A stretch of DNA of 64,000 bases from contig NC_091120.1 of assembly GCF_040183065.1 (NCBI RefSeq), forward strand, positions 173,556,488-173,620,487, written 5' to 3'. The position numbers and the translations under genes were made by a program. Positions 10,968 to 20,931 of this stretch are shown here, piece by piece. Each line of letters starts with the position of its first letter. Within the stretch, counting starts at the first letter, position 1. The notes below the pieces were generated by a model that searched no databases, was not told the origin of the DNA, and saw nothing but the letters and a program-made list of their open reading frames with translations. Source of the DNA: Periplaneta americana. Lineage: Eukaryota > Arthropoda > Insecta > Blattodea > Blattidae.

Positions 10968-13900
10968 TCCTGCATATACATGACGTGTATCGTTTCAAAT
11001 GCAGGCAGTAAGGTCGTAAAAACATTACGAGAGAGGTTCGGCCGGCGCCGTGGATCATGTCCCGGCATAGCTCAGTTGGAAAGAGCGCTCAGCGCGCAGA
11101 GCTGAGAGGTCCTGGGTTCGATTCCCGGTGCCGGAACGAATTTTTCTCGTATTAAATGGTAATAACAGAGGTTACATCATGAATTCATTTGTATACATAA
11201 TAACTCAAATGGTTTAGTAAAAGCTTTGATGGTAGGCACAGGTTTTCTAGTTAAATAGTTTTTCAATAACAACTCATATCCACCAGATTCATCCTGCAGC
11301 ACTATGTCTCTAGTAACTGTCACAACTAAACCCTCATTAATGATCATATAATCTGAAATAAGTATATGCATTATTTTCGTGAATTGTTAAGTACTGGTAC
11401 AAGGCGTACTGCAATTACATTGCTTAAAACAAATACATTTACAATTTACAATACATAATTATATGGATGATTTATAAAATTATAACATAAAGGATGTGAC
11501 ATATCGTTACTTCAGAACAACAGTGGGATATCTTGCAAAAATCATATTTTAAGTAATGAATATTAAAATTGTTATTGAACATCGAGTGCAATGTGTAAAC
11601 AAAGTTTCTTGTTATAACTACTGAAGTTTTCCTGGCGACGTGATAATTCGAAATTTTCTCGGGCTTCCAGCCAGGTCATGAGTTGGTGATCCATCGACGT
11701 TTCGAGGATGTTCATCTTCCTCATCTTCAGGGTTAAATGATATCTGAGGTTACCCAGCTCCTTAAGCCGGAAAGCACAAAGCAAGACGACACGTCGGCCA
11801 CATTCTCACCGCGGTCCACACTAATAACAGTCAATCGGCGCACAGCTCCTCTGCTGACTCCCTCTGGCACTATCAATTAAGGAGCTGGGTACCCTCAGAT
11901 ATCATTTAACCCTGAAGATGAGGAAGATGAACATCCTCGAAATGTCGGTGGATCACCAACTCATGACCTGGCTGGAAGCCCGAGAAAATTTCGAATTAAG
12001 TTTCTTGTTGTTTTAGCTTCATATTAAATCAAAAGTTTGTTTACACATTGTACTCGATGTTCAATAGCAATTTTTATCCTCATTATTTAAAATATGATTT
12101 TTGCAAGATATCGCACTGTTGTTCAGAGGTAACGATATTAGAAATTTAATATTTATTTGTATAACACAAATTTCAGGGTGGCGTTCTACATTTAAAATTC
12201 TATTCATGTGTTTAGTATTGCTGTTTTCTGGATTTTATTGTAGATTCAATTCCCTTTCATTTTTGTTGAATGTCTTTGGGTAACTCGTTGGTTATTGCAA
12301 CCATTCACTACCTTCTACTACAGTAGGCTTATGTTTCTCATGGCATGCAAGAAAGACGGGTTAATGCTTTTCTCTTACAGTTTTTTCACTTCTACATTAA
12401 CAAAAATTTAATGAATCAATGAAACTGAGAGATGAAATAACTTTACAAATACACAAATAAAACATACTGTTATGTATATTGCGTTTCATACATTAAATTT
12501 TGACAGTTTCACTCAAACATTTCACACAAAATTATCCGTTACATTCTCCACCAGTCGTGGCTATATCATGAAGAGGAGTCTTGAAATGCATATCGTATTG
12601 CTGCTAATATCTGGAAAACAAGTTTTTATAAGGTCGAGGATCAGTGACAGTTTAAGTTTGGATTCAGGCTTTTGGCATGCCTTGCATATGGTATACACTT
12701 TTTGGTAGATAGGTAAATACGTAGATATATTTATCCTGGACCAAAGCGAAGAAAGGGAGATTTACCTTGGATCATAACAAAGAAATGGTGGTACCACTAG
12801 AGTATGTCATCATTGTATGTGAAAATGTTCGATAAAATCATCGATTGGAGTATAAAAGACAGGAAGATATTTTGGGTGGGTTTATAGTTACCATAAACTG
12901 CAGGAAAGAATGAAAAATTACTCATTAAATGAAATTCTCTTCAATCTGCACACCAATGGACAACTGCATATTTGATCTACAGTGAACATCGTGTATTCAG
13001 CTTATAGCTGGACACATGTATTAAGAAGTAAGAACATTGTGTCTCTATAGTGGTTTGCTGCAATTTGGAGGTTATTTTCAATTATTTAAGGTGATGCGAT
13101 ACTGAAATTTCTAAAATCCACAATTTTTTAGCTAGAGAGTCGAAATTTTTACTATATATGCATATCAATATCATAATCACACATTGTGAATTTCAATCTT
13201 TCCTCATAAAACTTAAAAAAAAAAAAAAAAATTAAACTTTTTTTTTAATTTTATTAGTGAAAATCCTATTTCTAGAAAAATTATTATTTTTTAAACCTAA
13301 TTTTTTCCTAAAGGTAACACTGCATATTGTACAATGGAACATTAGTAATGCCCTACTCTAATTTGTTCATTTGTAAATAAAAATATATAATTTCTTCAAT
13401 GTTCAAATATTAATAAAAAATAATACTCCTTTACATATAATTCTCTAGCAATAAAACTATGCTGAATACAGCCAATTAAATGCTCCATTTCACAACAGAA
13501 ACGTTAATCAATAAGTATGCCAAGATTCTTCACTCTAGCTTTAAGCAATGAAAAATAAAATGAATATTTGTCATTGAAAATGTAGAAAATTTATTTTTTA
13601 AGATACTGTAATTAAATTTAAAACTTTGGTTACACATAACTCGTGCATTAACTCAACTTCTACCATTTATATAAAGGTATACTTATTATTAATATATTGA
13701 GATAAAATTTTCATGAAACCGTACATTTTTAGTGCAAAAATAAAAAAATGAACAAATTTGTCAAAATTCGACTATTTTCAATACCGGTAGCGCATCATCT
13801 AGAGTAAATTTTCTCTTCTGTGTGTGGTGCGACAAAATATCGAAATTTCACCAAGGAAAATGGTAAAAAATAATAATCTCCAGAGGGGGAAATTTTGAGT

Positions 13901-14663
13901 TTGCTATGTCATCCCTTCAACTTTTCAATGGCTCCCGTATAAACACCACTGATATGCTTCTTTATAACAATGTATTAGCACAGTCTAGTATATACAGTCA
14001 CGAAGCTCAATACGTAGTAAATATGCATCCCTAGATAGTTGCTAACCACTAGGATTGCTACTATCGCTTCATTACAAACAATGCGAAATAGTACCTGCAC
14101 AGTCTATTGTTCCTAGTACTCTCATAAACTCAAGCTTCGTGACTGTATATACTAGACTACAGTATTAGCACAGTCTAGTATATACAGTCGCGAAGCTCAG
14201 TATGTAGTAAATATGCAAACATTAGATAGTTGCTCACCACTAGGATTGTTAATATTGTCTCATAACAGGCAATGCAAAATAGTACCGTCACAGTCTATTG
14301 TTTCTAGCACCCTCAAAACTCAAGCTTCGTGACTGTATATAGTAGACTGTGGTATTAGGTTGGTGCATAAGTTCGTAGCATTTTCGTTGCCACGGTAGCT
14401 GTGTCACTATAGTACTATTAAATGAATGAAAGTACAGAAAAATGCTACAAACTTATGCACCAATCTAATATTTCTGTTATTAGATTATACTTTGTCTTAC
14501 CACTTATTGTAGGAGAATCTATGTTGACGTTTACATCAATTTCCTCCACATCTCGAGATGAGAAAGTTGTAGAAATCATATCATCATTGAATACCACCTG
14601 ATCACCAGCTGACAATGTAGAACCTACAAACACGAGCACTGTTGCTATTGTCTTCAAAGCCAT
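3421..14663 (-). CDS. Clip-domain serine protease / protease homolog, 3' part outside window
   Basis: Spliced gene, reading right to left: exons 14663-14501, possibly 11352-11197, 10461-10352, 8431-8297, 4450-4326 and 3654-3421, with the 3' end left of base 1. All introns used are GT-AG and phases agree (1, 1, 0, 0, 2). The product begins with a hydrophobic signal peptide (MALKTIATVLVFVG), then an acidic stretch, then a clip domain of the CVCVPSSYC ... DGSGIIDIR ... YCC type, then a linker with SGCGTRTP, then a trypsin-like domain with EFPWSAIIL, the His motif TAAHKV and the Asp motif RNDIAVI. This order is known from secreted arthropod phenoloxidase-activating factors and clip-domain SPHs (melanisation and Toll cascades). 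Whether it is catalytic cannot be told, because the Ser position is not in the window. A trypsin-like neighbour such as scarface is the alternative. Confidence 0.9.
4326..4450 (-). CDS. Clip-protease exon 5: protease domain with catalytic His region
   Basis: 41 codons plus two bases, acceptor TTCTTCTAG and donor GTAAGT. It encodes ALFAEFPWSAIILGP and GGGVLVGPSHVLTAAHKV. The TAAH motif of the trypsin fold is intact, so the His residue is kept. Confidence 0.93.
5341..5581. mobile_element. MITE-like element with 35-bp TIRs
   Basis: TGAGTTGCCTAGAATCAAAC at the left end mirrors GTTTGATTCTAGGTGACTCA at the right end, and the match continues for about 35 bases with few changes. 241 bp, no coding text. 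Confidence 0.85.
5690..5885 (-). pseudogene. Mariner-like transposase remnant
   Basis: Minus-strand text EIDPNLFLFWDELVFIF, then after a stop VNSQNNKYWSSE and HDVKIGVWCTMGK. This order (DE-region, WSSE, VGVWC) is typical of mariner-like transposases. Confidence 0.7.
5886..7770. other. Clip-protease intron 4, unassigned sequence
   Basis: AT-rich text without a recognisable gene or repeat family. 6730-7450 is somewhat richer in CpG than its surroundings; an untranslated exon on either strand cannot be excluded. Confidence 0.4.
7771..7840. repeat. (ATT)n microsatellite
   Basis: About 23 uninterrupted ATT units in clip-protease intron 4 (between exons 4 and 5). No LINE remnant is visible beside it. 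Confidence 0.95.
8297..8431 (-). CDS. Clip-protease exon 4: end of clip domain and linker
   Basis: 45 codons, phase 0 at both ends, acceptor TTTTCCAG and donor GTGAGT. It encodes GVQCSSNLIYCCY, which closes the clip domain with its paired cysteines, then SGCGTRTP, whose Cys normally ties the linker to the protease domain. Confidence 0.9.
8613..8796. mobile_element. MITE family M1, copy 1
   Basis: About 180 bp. TIR CACAGTCTAGTATATACAGT at left; CTGTATATAGTAGACTG at right. In intron 3 of the clip-protease gene, just upstream of exon 4. Confidence 0.9.
8797..10351. other. Clip-protease intron 3, unassigned sequence
   Basis: AT-rich. A short run of AATC units with AAATAAAT near 9567-9588 looks like an old LINE tail. 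Nothing else recognised. Confidence 0.4.
10352..10461 (-). CDS. Clip-protease exon 3: first half of clip domain
   Basis: Two bases plus 36 codons between acceptor GAGCAG and donor GTAAGAT. It encodes SGGTSNCVCVPSSYCQ and TDGSGIIDIRIVTT, the first half of the clip domain typical of phenoloxidase-activating-factor-2-like proteins. Confidence 0.88.
10543..10790 (+). mobile_element. tRNA-like repeat unit, family E, copy 1
   Basis: Leader GAATATGGCCACAAAGTCAT, then a tRNA-like part at about 10671-10745 (CATAGCTCAGTTGGAAAGAG, box B GGGTTCGATTCCC) and a 3' part TTTTTCTCGTATTAAATGG. Acceptor, D and T stems can pair, but the anticodon loop has no T before the anticodon, so I call it a SINE-like pseudo-tRNA. 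Confidence 0.75.
10889..11165 (+). mobile_element. tRNA-like repeat unit, family E, copy 2
   Basis: Same unit as 10543-10790, with only a few base changes, in the same direction about 345 bases on. A (TA)n run at 10906-10963 has expanded inside the leader, where copy 1 has only TATATATG. Confidence 0.8.
11177..11352 (-). CDS. Candidate clip-protease exon 2 (cassette or alternative last exon)
   Basis: Acceptor TTATTTCAG lies directly upstream. Spliced to exon 1 the frame gives DYMIINEGLVVTVTRD and stays open to a TGA at 11177-11179. If it is an internal exon, a weak GTATAC donor at 11196 would leave the right phase for the next exon. If it is read to the TGA, a short secreted protein of about 113 residues without a clip domain results. 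Exon 1 could also splice directly to 10461, because that exon starts with the same AT bases in the same phase. Transcript data would decide. Confidence 0.5.
11501..12138. repeat. Imperfect 640-bp palindrome in clip-protease intron 1
   Basis: Arms 11501-11765 and 11877-12138 are reverse complements with scattered changes and one insertion; spacer about 110 bases. Each arm contains CCTGAAGATGAGGAAGATGA and GCTGGAAGCCCGAGAAAA. Possibly a tail-to-tail Penelope-like or foldback element. Confidence 0.85.
12139..13978. other. Clip-protease intron 1, very AT-rich stretch
   Basis: Low-complexity A/T text, poly(A) at about 13216-13231, no coding text. MITEs follow at 13979-14468. Confidence 0.4.
13979..14160. 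mobile_element. MITE family M1, copy 2
   Basis: Same sequence as copy 1 with scattered changes. Preceded by TATTAG at 13973 and followed by TATTAG at 14163, a possible target-site repeat. Confidence 0.9.
14169..14351. mobile_element. MITE family M1, copy 3
   Basis: Directly follows copy 2 in the same direction. It is closer to copy 1 (shares CAAACATTAGATA and CAGTCTATTGTTTCTAGCAC) than to copy 2, so the pair arose by two insertions or recombination, not simple duplication of copy 2. Confidence 0.9.
14355..14468. mobile_element. 114-bp mariner-derived MITE
   Basis: Ends TTAGGTTGGTGCATAAG and CTTATGCACCAATCTAA are inverted repeats that resemble mariner TIRs. TA dinucleotides at 14353-14354 and 14469-14470 fit a TA target. 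No coding text. Confidence 0.9.
14501..14663 (-). CDS. Clip-protease exon 1: start codon and signal peptide
   Basis: 54 codons plus one base. The ATG is followed by a hydrophobic leader ending about at STLSAG, typical of a secreted protein. Acidic text follows (RDVEEIDVNVNIDSP). A GTAAGA donor begins at 14500, leaving G as a split-codon base. The 114-bp mariner-like MITE at 14355-14468 sits only about 30 bp into the intron. Confidence 0.82.
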
Positions 14664-15259
14664 AGTTGACTGTGTCTTGCTTTTTGAATTTCAGAACTAA
14701 AATTGAACATACCGATAATGTCTCCATAGTACTAATACAAAAAAGGAATTCCCCATTCTGTAGCTTCTCAATAACCTTGACTAATACAATTTGTTCCACT
14801 ATGCATCATTATTAATAATTGGATTTATAATCTTTAGAATTGCTGATTACAAAGGAAGTGTGGTCATTGACTCGAAACAGGACTGTTATGGATCAGTGAT
14901 TTCATATGCTGTTTGACAATATGAGGAAGTATAATTAGTTGTAACATATAGCTACAACAATATGCCTACAATGTTTCACAACGCTTTAATAGCAAGAATC
15001 ATGTTACTGATTATAGGCCAGCACGAGCAGAATGACCTTGTGGACATATTCGCCATAAATGCTATTCTAGGAAGAATGATTAACTGATTATATGTGATAT
15101 ACCTGGAAGTAAAATTAGGTAATCCCTTATTTAATGACTTTTTAAACTATAGAGGTGTTTTAGAGAACTTGTAATCTTATAGATTTTGTAGCAGAAATTT
15201 TGGAAGAATATTCTTATATAAAATTTGGGAAAGAAGCTTTTGTTAGTAGTGAAGAAGAC

Positions 15260-15480
15260 AACTTCCTTAAACTTCCTAGGGAAATTCCCTACTATTGAGA
15301 CGGGATTTTCAAAGGACTAGTACTGTTTATTGTAAAAAATACTTCTCGTAAATTTTACAAATGATAGACGGCATTAAGATAAATGGCTCATAAATGCTGA
15401 GACTAAAAGGAAGGCAGAAAATTTAAGAAAGATTGGAGTATTCTGGGTTTGCAGTGAAATACCTGCACTTGGGCAAAAAA
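15260..15480 (+). mobile_element. Degenerate LINE-like repeat, copy 2
   Basis: The part 15361-15475 (ATGATAGACGGCATTAAGAT and following) matches 53225-53335 over about 110 bases with scattered changes, including GGTTTGCAGTGAA and CTTGGGCA. Confidence 0.5.
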
Positions 15481-15625
15481 AATTGTTCATGAAATTTTAC
15501 AAGGTGCTGCTACATATATTAATATTACAGCTACTAACATGAGAAATTCAAGAAATAAGGACACAGGGAATAATGATGCATAATATATACGTCACTGTGT
15601 ACGTTAACAGAAAACCACAATTTCA

Positions 15626-15835
15626 AGTCACACAGAGTTGTGTGTACTCGATGTGGGTCTCTGGCGTTTCGTCAGCCCACGCGAGCTGTGTGGATATAAA
15701 GGGAAAGGTTGAGACGGTGTCGGGTAGAGTTCCCGGGTAGCTCAGTTGGCAGAGCGCTGGTACGTTCAACCAGAGGTCCCGGGATCGATACCCGGCCCCA
15801 GAACAATTTTTCCCTTGAAATTATTCATTTTAAAA
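15626..15835 (+). mobile_element. tRNA-like repeat with conserved leader, family D
   Basis: About 100 bases of leader (CACACAGAGTTGTGTGTACT through GTGTGGATATAAAGG) then a tRNA-like part GGGTAGCTCAGTTGGCAGAG with an Asn-like loop ACGTTCA and a box B GGGATCGATACCC, then ACAATTTTTCCCTTGAAATT. The base before the anticodon is C, not the usual T, so a working tRNA is unlikely. Confidence 0.75.
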
Positions 15836-15953
15836 TTCCTTTGCAGAGTGAAAAGTTAAACTTGTTCCGATCAAATTTCTGCACATTTAAAGGACAAAAC
15901 TAAAATTCTTCCAATTATTTATTATCATAATACACTGCTGTCTTACATTGACT

Positions 15954-16210
15954 GAGTCCACACCTGTGGAGTAACGGTCAGCGTGTCTGGTCGTGAAACC
16001 AGGTGGCCCGGGTTCAAATCCCGGTCGGGGCAAGTTACCTGGTTGAGGTTTTTTCCGGGGTTTTCCCTCAACCCAATACGAGCAAATGCTGGGTAACTTT
16101 CGGTGCTGGACCCCGGACTTATTTCACCGGCATTATCACCTTCATTTCATTCAGACGCTAAATAACCTAGATGTTGATACAGCGTCGTAAAATAACCCAA
16201 TAAAATAAAT
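15954..16210 (+). mobile_element. tRNA-derived SINE, family A
   Basis: tRNA-like head with box A (GTGGAGTAACGGTCAGC) and box B (GGGTTCAAATCCC), then a body with ACCTGGTTGAGG and CAATACGAGCAAATGCTGGG, and a tail GTTGATACAGCGTCGTAAAA. Other copies at 42721-42977, 26981-27225 and 32760-32882. Confidence 0.93.
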
Positions 16211-17160
16211 ACATTAACTGAGCATATCGGAATTAAATCAATGACTTTCCCAAAACACGCTATGTAATATTTAATATAAAACAATTTTTATCTCGAAAAA
16301 AAGCAAAAACGAGGAAAATTGTATTAAACTGATTTGTTTGAAATATCTCAAAGAATAATCTTCAGGAATTAATGACATTACTTACGGTTCACGCTGTATA
16401 TAGATTAGTCTGATCATAAAATGATGATGCCAGATCTTCATGTAAGACAACATACAACATAAAGTGTCAATGTTCATGTTCAAGGTACCAGTATGACTTA
16501 TTCGAACCTGCAATTGGGTCCATGATATATTTCCATGAAAAATTACACTGATTCTGTTTCCAAGCCACAGATTTACTTAGGGTTTTACGATCAGGGTAAA
16601 GTAATGCTTGTTAAAAAATTATCAAAATGACCATGAGGGCGCCAAAACAAATTTCGCTCAGGATGCCGAAGTGGTTAAGACTGGTAGGAATAAGACTAGG
16701 CTTCGGACAATGAAGAATACCACTTCGAAACTAGTTAGCCAGGTCAATTGCAAAAGTTAACATAGTAAAGATATCATAAAGTTATTCAGGAGTAAGAAAC
16801 TTATTATTTAATTATTATCAAAGAAGATGTCATTATGGGGAGTGAGATTGAAACAGTAGTGACTGTAAGTTAGTAAAATCAGAAGTATTATCTGTAGAGG
16901 TCGACATCCAGGCCCATATTTTTTTTAAATGTTCACTGGTGCAACAATTACTTTTCCTTTTTGGAAGAAAGTTGTATTGACAGTGGTCAATAAACATACC
17001 ACAGTTGAATAAAATGTTTTAACTGTCGTCCATAGTAGACTCTACCTTTCCTTTATTACACCTGATGAAGGGAATAGGAAATATTGAAATTATAGAAGTT
17101 TTAACATTTAACCAAGTTGTAAATATATTATAGGAGTAGTGACAACAAGATAGTCAACTG

Positions 17161-17200
<40 letters not shown>

Positions 17201-17203
<3 letters not shown>

Positions 17204-20200
17204 CATGTATGGTGGGTCCCTATCACCACGGCATGGCGCGTCCTCAGGTTGCGGATAGAGGAGACGGCCTCCAGATATGGAGGGTAGCTGCGAATATATT
17301 GAATAAGCAGTCGTGGACAGCCGATAAGGGGTGGTCCTCCAGCTTGGGGGTTGGGCGAAGGGCTAACAACCCATCACCGTAAAAAACAGCTTGTTACGAA
17401 TTCCTACAGTAAGCCTCGGAATAGGACTGATTCTCTGGCACGACCACAGCAAAGGAATAAGGTTTTGAGATTTGGGACTTGGAACATAACTAGTCTTTAT
17501 AGAACAGGAGGGGTAACATTAGTAGCAAAAGAACTAGCTAGATATAGAATAGACTTTGTGGGAGTACAAGAGGTTAGGTTAGATGGGAATGGCATATCAC
17601 AAATAGGAGATTACTTGTTGTATTATGGGGAAGGAAACAATAATCACCAATTAGGAACAGGATTCTTTGTTCATAAAAGAATAAAATCAGCAGTAAAAAA
17701 GATCGAATTTATCAGTGACAGATTATCATATTTAGTACTTAAGGGTAGATGGTGCGACATCATAGTTATAAATGCTCACGCCCCTACAGAAGAGAAAGAC
17801 GACTATATAAAGGATAGCTTCTATGAGGAATTGGAACATACTTTTGATCAGTTCCCTAGATATCACATGAAAATTTTATTGGGGGATTTCAACGCTAAAG
17901 TAGGACGGGAGGATATTTTTAGACCAACTATTGGAAAAGAGAGTCTACACGCAATTAGTAGTGACAATGGAGTTAGATTAGTCAACTTTGCCACATCGAA
18001 AAATTTAATTGTCAAAAGTACAACATTCCCCCATAAGAATATACATAAATATACTTGGACTTCTCCAGATGGATTGACACACAACCAAATAGATCACATC
18101 TTGATAGATAAACGGAGACATATTAGTATAGTAGATATTCGAACTTTCAGGGGTGCAGACTGTAATTCTGACCATTATTTGGTGATTGGAGAATTAAGAG
18201 AAAGATTATCAGTAGCCAAGCGAGTAGAGCAACAAGTTAATATTACTAAATTCAATATTTTGAAATTAAAGGACGAGGAAGCTAAGCAAAATTATCAGGT
18301 CGAAATTTCGAATAGGTTTGCCACTTTAGAAAGTTCCGACGAAGTTGAGAAAGAATTAGATGTTAATAGCGTGTGGGAAAATATCAGAGATAGTATCAAA
18401 ATTGCAGCTGAGCAGAGCATAGGTTATTATGAAACTAAGAAAAAGAAACCGTGGTTTGATGAAGATTGTTGCATGGTAGTAGAAAGAAGGAAACAGGCAA
18501 AATTGAAATTCTTACAGGATCCAGTTGAGGAGAAGAGAGATAATTATTTCAATGAAAGACGGGAAGCAAGTCGTACACTTAGGAATAAAAAGAGAGGTTA
18601 CTTGAAGGAAAAACTGAATGAGGTAGAAACAAATAGTAAGAATAAAAACATTCGAGATTTATATAAGGGTATAAAGGAATTTAAGAACGGATATCAGCCA
18701 AGGGTAAACGTGATCAAGGATGAGACTGGTGACTTGCTTGCAGACTCTCCATCAATCCTAAACAGATGGAAAAACTATTTTGCGCAACTACTAAATGTAC
18801 ATAGGCCAAATATAAATGATCGGGACGATATTGAAATACAAACTGCTGAGCCATTTATACCCGAACCCACGCTTTCAGAAGTCGAAATTGCGATAGAAAA
18901 TCTGAAAAAGTACAAGTCTCCAGGTATCGATCAAATTCCAGCAGAATTAATACAAGAGGGTGGAAGTGCATTATATAGCGAAATTTATAAACTTGTACTT
19001 GCTATTGGGGAAAAGGAAATTGTATCAAAACAATGGAAGGAGTCCATAATTGTACCTATTTTTAAAAAGGGGGACAAAACCAACTGGTAACTTTCGAGGA
19101 ATATCACTTTTGTTGACGTCGTACAAAATTTTGTCCAATATTCTTTTGAGGAGATTAATTCCGTACGTAGATGAAATTATTGAGGATCATCAGTGCGGTT
19201 TTCGGCGTAATAGATCGACTATTGATCAGATTTTTTGTATTCGGCAGATAATGGGAGTATAAGGGTACAGTACATCAGTTATTCATAGATTTCAAAAAGG
19301 CATATGACTCGGTTAAGAGGGAAGTATTATATGATATTCTTATTGAGTTTGGTATTCCCAAGAAACTAGTTCGATTAATTAAAATGTGTCTCAGTGAAAC
19401 ATACAGCAGAGTCCGTATAGGTCAGTTTCTATCTGATCCTTTTCCAATTCACTGCGGGCTAAAGCAGGGAGATGCACTATCACCTTTACTTTTTAACTTC
19501 GCTTTAGAATATGCCATTAGGAAAGTTCAGGATAACAGGCAGGGTTTGGAATTGAACGGGCTACATCAGCTTCTTGTCTATGCAGATGACGTGAATATGT
19601 TAGGAGAAAATACACAAACGGTTAGGGAAAACACGGAAATTTTACTTGAAGCAAGTAAAGCGATCGGTTTGGAAGTAAATCCCGAAAAGACAAAGTATAT
19701 GATTATGTCTCGTGACCAGAATATTGTACGAAATGGAAATATAAATATTGGAGATTTATCCTTCGAAGAGGTGGAAAAATTCAAATATCTTGGAGCAACA
19801 GTAACAAATATAAATGACACTCGGGAGGAAATTAAACACAGAATAAATATGGGAAATGCGTGTTATTATTCGGTTGAGAAGCTCTTATCATCCAGTCTGC
19901 TGTCCAAAAATCTGAAAGTTAGAATTTATAAAACAGTTATATTACCGGTTCTTCTATATGGCTGTGAAACTTGGACTCTCACTCTGAGAGAGGAACATAG
20001 GTTAAGGGTGTTTGAGAATAAGGTGCTTAGGAAAATATTTGGGGCTAAGCGGGATGAAGTTACAGGAGAATGGAGAAAGTTACACAACACAGAACTGCAC
20101 GCATTGTATTCTTCACCTGACATAATTAGGAACTTGAAATCCAGACGTTTGAGATGGGCAGGGCATGTAGCACGAATTGGCGAATCCAGAAATGCATATA

Positions 20201-20399
20201 GAGTGTTAGTTGGGAGACTGGAGGGAAAAAGACCTTTAGGGAGGCCGAGACGTAGATGGGAGGATAATATTAAAATGGATTTGAGGGAGGTGGGGTATGA
20301 TGATAGAGACTGGCTTAATCTTGCACAGGATAGGGACCGATGGCGGGCTTATGTGAGGGCGGCAATGAACCTTCGGGTTCCTTAAAAGCCATTTGTAAG

Positions 20400-20404
<5 letters not shown>
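17201..20404 (+). mobile_element. Near-full-length RTE-like non-LTR retrotransposon (LINE)
   Basis: About 3.2 kb, preceded and followed by (ATT)n. The coding part starts near 17351 with no ATG at that point and runs to 20385. Endonuclease (APE type): RFGTWNITSL, VGVQEVRLD, LLGDFNAKVG, NQIDHILID, CNSDHYLV. Reverse transcriptase: [50 protein letters not shown] and the catalytic [10 protein letters not shown]. The C-terminus is [16 protein letters not shown] ... [13 protein letters not shown] ... [16 protein letters not shown]. The frame changes twice: near 19075 (in-frame TAA at 19088) and near 19255 (TAA at 19260), consistent with two small deletions, so this copy is dead but young. A short 3' end with a simple tandem repeat is typical of RTE-type LINEs; the clade call is an inference. 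Confidence 0.93.
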
Positions 20405-20467
<63 letters not shown>

Positions 20468-20584
20468 TTCTTCTTATTTAATTTGTACCGTAATTGTTCA
20501 TTTTGTTGTATTAATTGTATTATCACTGTGCTGGACTTTTATTGGCCAATGGCTGTTGTCCACCACATAAATATCAATAAATAA

Positions 20585-20625
<41 letters not shown>

Positions 20626-20633
20626 CATCATCA

Positions 20634-20730
<97 letters not shown>

Positions 20731-20862
20731 TGTTGAATCTTTCGTACACTACTTTTAACACTTGAATATAAATAATTGATTAACTGGCGATCTTACTCGT
20801 GTTAATTGTGTAAGCATGTGCGGCTTACACAATTAACACGATTAAGATCGCCATTTAATCAA

Positions 20863-20931
<69 letters not shown>

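Noticed and set aside
15731-15803. tRNA-Asn gene (GTT anticodon)
   Set aside because: The loop ACGTTCA has C where T33 is expected, and the same unit with other loop sequences is repeated at 34684-35172.
20498-20761. Poly-Asn protein and its poly-Ile/poly-Tyr shadows
   Set aside because: Translations of (ATT)n arrays; the same occurs at 7660, 32213, 33869 and 49351.
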